Assembly (NCBI RefSeq): GCF_965198245.1
Contig: NZ_OZ240249.1
Coordinates: 2,790,001 to 2,854,000, forward strand
DNA: 64,000 bases
Reading direction: 5' to 3'
Origin: Poriferisodalis sp965198245
GTDB lineage: Bacteria > Actinomycetota > Acidimicrobiia > Acidimicrobiales > Poriferisodalaceae
The position numbers were made by a program, and so were the translations under genes. The notes beneath the pieces are model-generated. The model saw only the letters and a program-made list of their open reading frames with translations. It was not told where the DNA came from and made no database searches. This document shows, piece by piece, positions 60,631 through 64,000 of the stretch. Positions within the stretch are counted from its first letter, which is position 1, and every line of letters begins with the position of its first letter.

Positions 60631-62258
60631 TCGCTTCGCCCCGGGCTCTGCCACGGCAGCCGTCGAGGTCGCGGCGGCTCGTCGGATTCAGGCAGATTCA
60701 GCGGAAAGGTCAACACCGGCACAGACATCTGGCGGGCGATCCGCTCGGAAGGCAGGAGCACCAGGCGCGAGGCGCCCGCCGGTGGTCGCGGAGTGAACAG
60801 TACGACAAGATCTGCATGATGCTGGCTGCGTGAACGCACCACTGCGCCCGTGAAGCTCTCGTTGCGCAGCGAACGGAATTCGAAGTCGACATCGCTGCTG
60901 CCGCATCGCTCCCCGATCTTGGCTGCGTGCGGCTCGTCACGCTCTCCCGGCATCAGCACGACCAGCGACGAACGCCATCGAGCCGCCTGGTCGATCAGCC
61001 ACTCGGGCAACTCCACCGGTACAGGTGCAGCGACCAAGACGCGGGCTGGCAGCTCGAACTGCTCTGGAACGGACCCGTTCTCGTCTTCTTCGGACGACCA
61101 GCCACGCAAGTCGCGGGCAACTAGCAGTGGTCCGACCAGTTCGAACAACACGACGGCGCCCAGCACCACCGTCGCGGCCTCTGCGCCCGGGGCGCCGAGA
61201 CGCTCGGATGCAATGACTGCCAAGCCCACCGCAACACCCGCCTGAGGTGTCAGGTTGACACCCAGCCGCAGCGACCTGCGCCAGCCGAGGCCGCCCACCA
61301 AGCCACCAGTCAAACCGCCGACGATCTTCGCTGCCACGCGCACGACGACGTATGCGATGCCGACAACGCCAACCTTGGGCACATCGGCGAGGTGGATGGA
61401 GGCACCCGCGAGAGCGAAGAACAGCAGGTACAGCGGCTGTTCGACGGTCTTGATGGTCCGGAACAACCTCACTGAGAACGACTGCGGCGACACCGTTGCT
61501 GCGGTCGCTCCCGCAACCAGTGCCGCCAGCGGCAACGAGATGTCCAGCCAGCCCGCGATGGTCCACCCGATGACGACGTGCACCAGCACAAACAGCAGCA
61601 GCTCGCCGGAAGTCTCGATCTGGAATCCGAGCCGCGAGATGAACCAGCCGAGAATGAGGCCCAGCACGGCACCGCCGATACCGAGCTGCACGAAGTTGAT
61701 GAGAGCGCTGCCGATGTCGGCGGCTTCGTCGGAAAGCAGCAGCGCAATCGGGAGAACTGCGGCAAATGTGGTCGTCGCCAGCGCATCGGACACCGCGTGC
61801 GTTCCGACGATGCCGGTGGGATAGCTGCCCCGCGCCCGTACGGAACTCACGATGTGCGCGATGGTCATCGGCGCGCCAGCACCGGCGAGCGCACCGAGCA
61901 CCAGCGCCACCGAACGGTCTGCTCCGAGCCTGCTTGTCACCCAGTACACCGCTATTGCGCTCAAGGCGAACTGTATGACACCGGTCGTGAGCGTCCACCG
62001 CGCAGCCCGCAGCGCACGCACCGACACGCGCTCGCCGATCACGAACATGAGGACCGCCAGCGCCACCTCCGTGACCGGACGCAGCGCGATCAACGACGGC
62101 TCGTCGATCAGACGGATAAACGGCGGACCCGAGGGGCCGAGCAGGGCGCCGACGATGAGAAACGCGACCAGCTCAGGCAGATTGTGGCGTGCCAGCAAGC
62201 GGCTGGCCAGGTACGCCAGCCACGCCAGGACAGCGAATGCGACCAGCGTGTCGTTCAT
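60627..62258 (-). CDS. CPA2-type cation:proton antiporter with C-terminal cytosolic domain
   Basis: 543-residue membrane protein. The first 375 residues contain about 12 hydrophobic segments of a CPA2 (KefB/NapA-like) exchanger, including LPELVAFLIVGALLGPSG near the start and GVNLTPQAGVAVGLAVIA. From about 405 a soluble domain follows (LVAAPVPVELPEWLIDQAARWRSSLVVLMPG ... FTGAVVRSRSQHHADLVVLFTPRP), resembling a universal-stress-protein fold. It would exchange Na+ or K+ for H+ with regulation through the C-terminal domain. It leads the unit with the phosphatase and AI-2E-type transporter. Confidence 0.88.
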   Translation of the reverse strand: MNDTLVAFAVLAWLAYLASRLLARHNLPELVAFLIVGALLGPSGPPFIRLIDEPSLIALRPVTEVALAVLMFVIGERVSVRALRAARWTLTTGVIQFALSAIAVYWVTSRLGADRSVALVLGALAGAGAPMTIAHIVSSVRARGSYPTGIVGTHAVSDALATTTFAAVLPIALLLSDEAADIGSALINFVQLGIGGAVLGLILGWFISRLGFQIETSGELLLFVLVHVVIGWTIAGWLDISLPLAALVAGATAATVSPQSFSVRLFRTIKTVEQPLYLLFFALAGASIHLADVPKVGVVGIAYVVVRVAAKIVGGLTGGLVGGLGWRRSLRLGVNLTPQAGVAVGLAVIASERLGAPGAEAATVVLGAVVLFELVGPLLVARDLRGWSSEEDENGSVPEQFELPARVLVAAPVPVELPEWLIDQAARWRSSLVVLMPGERDEPHAAKIGERCGSSDVDFEFRSLRNESFTGAVVRSRSQHHADLVVLFTPRPPAGASRLVLLPSERIARQMSVPVLTFPLNLPESDEPPRPRRLPWQSPGRSE

Positions 62259-62278
62259 GGCCGCCTCACGGCGTTCGC

Positions 62279-63100
62279 CTAGCTGTCGGCGACGACTGGC
62301 TCGAAGTTCGGATCGCGCTGCTCGACGAAGCTCTGGACGCCTTCCTTGAAGTCGGTGCGTCGGAGCGATTCGCGCATGAGGGCGTTCGACTCCTCGAGCG
62401 CCTCGTTACTTGCCTGGTCAAGCTGGCCCCACACCTGACGCTTGATCTGCGCCATCGACCACGGCGCGCTGTAACGACCGAGATCGCGGGCATAGCTGAC
62501 AGCCGTTGACAACAGGTCCGCCGCAGGCACCACCTTGCTGACAACGCCCATCTCCTTGGCTTCGGGGGCAAGGAAGACCCGACCGGACATGAGGATGTCC
62601 AGCGCATGGGACGGACCGACCACCCGCGGCAGCATCCACGCCACACCGTGCTCGGCAATGAGGCCTCGACGGGCGAACGCACTGGTGAACTTGGCTCCCT
62701 CGGCGGCGAAGCGAACATCGCACATCATGGCGTGGACGAAGCCCAGCCCAGCGCATGCTCCATTGATCGCCGCCACAACCGGCTTGGGAATAGTCAGGGC
62801 ATAGTCGTGACGCTCGGCACGCAAGCGCGGCGCGTCCCCACCGCCGGTGCCTTCTCCTTGGCCGCTGCTGATTCCCTGCAGGCTGTCCATGTCGGCCCCG
62901 GCGCAGAAACCTCGGCCTGCGCCCGTGACCACGACTGCGCGCACATCGGAATCGGCTGCCGCCCGGTCCAGAGCGTCGAAGTAGCCGGTGCCTAGCTCAC
63001 CCGTCCAGGCATTCAGGCGTTCGGGACGGTTCAGCGTGACGATTGCCACGCCGTCGTCAACCTCGTACAGCACTGTGTCATTCGTTTGGTTGCCGCTCAT
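62279..63100 (-). CDS. Enoyl-CoA hydratase/isomerase family protein
   Basis: 273-residue crotonase. Oxyanion-hole and CoA-binding segments are seen in NRPERLNAWTGEL, GAGRGFCAGADMDSL and INGACAGLGFVHAMMCDVRFAA. The residues equivalent to the catalytic glutamates in FARRGLIAEHGVAWMLPRVVG are present at least in part. Substrate unknown. ATG 63100 has a GAGGAGG ribosome binding site; the 14 residues upstream look non-coding. It is 38 nt downstream of the cyclophilin gene and 20 nt upstream of the antiporter gene. Confidence 0.92.
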   Translation of the reverse strand: MSGNQTNDTVLYEVDDGVAIVTLNRPERLNAWTGELGTGYFDALDRAAADSDVRAVVVTGAGRGFCAGADMDSLQGISSGQGEGTGGGDAPRLRAERHDYALTIPKPVVAAINGACAGLGFVHAMMCDVRFAAEGAKFTSAFARRGLIAEHGVAWMLPRVVGPSHALDILMSGRVFLAPEAKEMGVVSKVVPAADLLSTAVSYARDLGRYSAPWSMAQIKRQVWGQLDQASNEALEESNALMRESLRRTDFKEGVQSFVEQRDPNFEPVVADS

Positions 63101-63138
63101 CTGAATCCTCCTCGCAGACGCCGCTGCGACCACGCTAC

Positions 63139-63615
63139 TCACGAGCGAGGCAGTGCCTCCACCGTCACGGTGTCCATCGTGTCGCCCACGGCGATGCCCA
63201 GCGCAACGTCCATGCCCTCGGTCACATAGCCGAAGAGGTTGTAGGCGGGCTGCAGCTTGGCGCGGCAGTCGTCGATGCAGATGAAGAACTGGCTGCCGTT
63301 CGTGTCAGGACCGGAATTGGCCATTGCCACCGCACCCAGCGTGTAGTCGCCCTTCACCGGTTCGTCGGCGAAGCGGTATCCCGGGCCCCCGCGCCCGGAC
63401 CCCTCGGGGCAGCCGCCCTGGATGACGAAGTCTGGAACGACGCGATGGAACGTCAGCCCGGTGTAGTAGCCGTCCTGGGCCAGGTTGACGAAGTTGTTCA
63501 CCGTGGCCGGCGCCAGCTGCGGGTCGAGATCCATGACGATGCGACCCTTGGACGTGTCAAGGGTGACACGCCAGATCGCATCGGTGTTGATGTTCATTGG
63601 AGGTGCAGATGCCAT
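63139..63615 (-). CDS. Peptidyl-prolyl cis-trans isomerase (cyclophilin)
   Basis: 158-residue cyclophilin. The active-site blocks are TFHRVVPDFVIQGGCPEGSGRGGPGY (R, F and Q) and AMANSGPDTNGSQFFI, with YNLFGYVTEGMDV at the C-terminus. It catalyses proline isomerisation during folding; no signal peptide, so cytosolic. ATG 63615 follows TAGCGT (63630-63625 on this strand) by 9 nt; the ATG at 63597 is an alternative. Confidence 0.94.
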   Translation of the reverse strand: MASAPPMNINTDAIWRVTLDTSKGRIVMDLDPQLAPATVNNFVNLAQDGYYTGLTFHRVVPDFVIQGGCPEGSGRGGPGYRFADEPVKGDYTLGAVAMANSGPDTNGSQFFICIDDCRAKLQPAYNLFGYVTEGMDVALGIAVGDTMDTVTVEALPRS

Positions 63616-63672
63616 GAGGCTGCGACGCTATCCAAGCGCGCCCGGCAAGCCTCGAGGCCCGAGCGCTTGCCG

Positions 63673-64000
63673 TCAGTCGGTGGAGCGGAGCGTGCGTCCG
63701 GCGAGCGCACCGGTGTGCTCGCCGTCGCGCATGAACATCTGGCCGTTCACGAGTGTGGCCTCATAGCCGGCTCCGCGCTGGATGTACCGACCCGCACCGC
63801 CCGGGAAGTCGTAGACGTACTGGGGTCCTGACAACGACAGCCGATCGAGGTCGATGATGTTGACGTCGGCGAACCGGCCGGATTCGAGCCGACCCCGGTC
63901 GGCCAGCCCGAACAGGTCCGCAGTGTCCGAGGTGATCCGGCGCACTCCTTCGGGAAGGGAAAAGAACCCGTTGTCGCGCACCCAGTGGCTCAGGAAGAAC
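63673..64000 (-). CDS. Amidohydrolase, D-aminoacylase-like (partial, C-terminus)
   Basis: The last 108 residues or so of a protein whose 5' part lies beyond the window. The visible part (FFLSHWVRDNG, then GVRRITSDTADLFGLADRGRLESGRFADVNIIDLDRL) is the C-terminal TIM-barrel end and beta-sandwich return of the amidohydrolase superfamily, as in N-acyl-D-amino-acid deacylases. The zinc-binding residues are outside. The reading frame continues to the window edge with no start codon needed before it. Confidence 0.85.
   Translation of the reverse strand, partial: FFLSHWVRDNGFFSLPEGVRRITSDTADLFGLADRGRLESGRFADVNIIDLDRLSLSGPQYVYDFPGGAGRYIQRGAGYEATLVNGQMFMRDGEHTGALAGRTLRSTD

Overview
The window is 64 kb of high-GC, densely coded DNA that looks like the chromosome of an actinobacterium. 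The best guess from gene content is the class Acidimicrobiia, but this is inference. Supporting signs are a fused CofG/CofH protein for coenzyme F420 (FbiC), a Ddn-type F420-dependent reductase, a DUF3151 protein, a DUF222/HNH protein, a secreted domain that recurs in actinobacteria, a monomeric NADP-isocitrate dehydrogenase, and many genes whose start codon lies only 6-10 nt after a TANNNT -10 hexamer, as in leaderless actinobacterial transcripts. I found no rRNA, tRNA, CRISPR array, insertion sequence or phage genes. No gene-free stretch exceeds 300 bp; the longest (3907-4192, 5543-5780, 11596-11755) are described in the entries.

Layout. 1-3.9 kb: 3' part of a fused hydantoinase/oxoprolinase (HyuA-HyuB) and a MOSC protein. 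4.1-11.6 kb: an accessory, nucleic-acid-oriented block with a DUF222/HNH protein behind an SOS-like palindrome, a two-gene metallophosphoesterase/SMC-like ATPase module (YhaO/YhaN or SbcD/SbcC type), a Phd/PIN toxin-antitoxin pair with a near-perfect 30-bp operator, and a DUF4143 ATPase. 11.7-17.8 kb: PhnZ-like HD protein, branched-chain aminotransferase, a FadB/FadJ-like enzyme with a TauD-type dioxygenase 4 nt downstream, and an Ldh2-family dehydrogenase. 17.9-18.5 kb: a ParD/ParE pair. 18.6-25.7 kb: tricarballylate-dehydrogenase-like flavoprotein, isocitrate dehydrogenase, argininosuccinate synthase, M20 peptidase, F420-dependent reductase. 25.8-33.8 kb: a small-protein/FIST pair, transketolase-transaldolase, and an HxlR regulator translationally coupled to FbiC.

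33.9-45.5 kb: a TlpA-like thioredoxin with a CcdA-like membrane partner (a split DsbD/DipZ arrangement), a minus-strand glycolate oxidase operon (GlcD-GlcE-GlcF plus a coupled 73-residue coiled-coil protein), a cysteine-cluster protein, the run DUF3151-MobA-RNase D-acidic small protein, pyruvate kinase and a phosphoglycerate-mutase-like phosphatase. 45.5-53 kb: SirB1-type protein, glycerophosphodiester phosphodiesterase linked to an FAD oxidase by an unusual chain of three overlapping five-codon ORFs, gamma-glutamyltransferase, secreted proteins, and a degenerate GGDEF protein. 53-64 kb: FAH-family hydrolase, AlkA-like glycosylase, AtuA/DUF1446 protein, alpha/beta hydrolase, DUF4031, M23 peptidase, an operon of CPA2 antiporter-inositol phosphatase-AI-2E transporter, enoyl-CoA hydratase, cyclophilin and the C-terminus of an amidohydrolase.

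Most of the window is ordinary central and catabolic metabolism. The points that deserve attention are the accessory block at 4-11.6 kb (SMC-like ATPase without a zinc hook), the HxlR-FbiC coupling, the start-stop relay at 47.23 kb, duplications that include stop codons after tal and fbiC, the small protein coupled to glycolate oxidase, and the recurring near-leaderless promoter layout.
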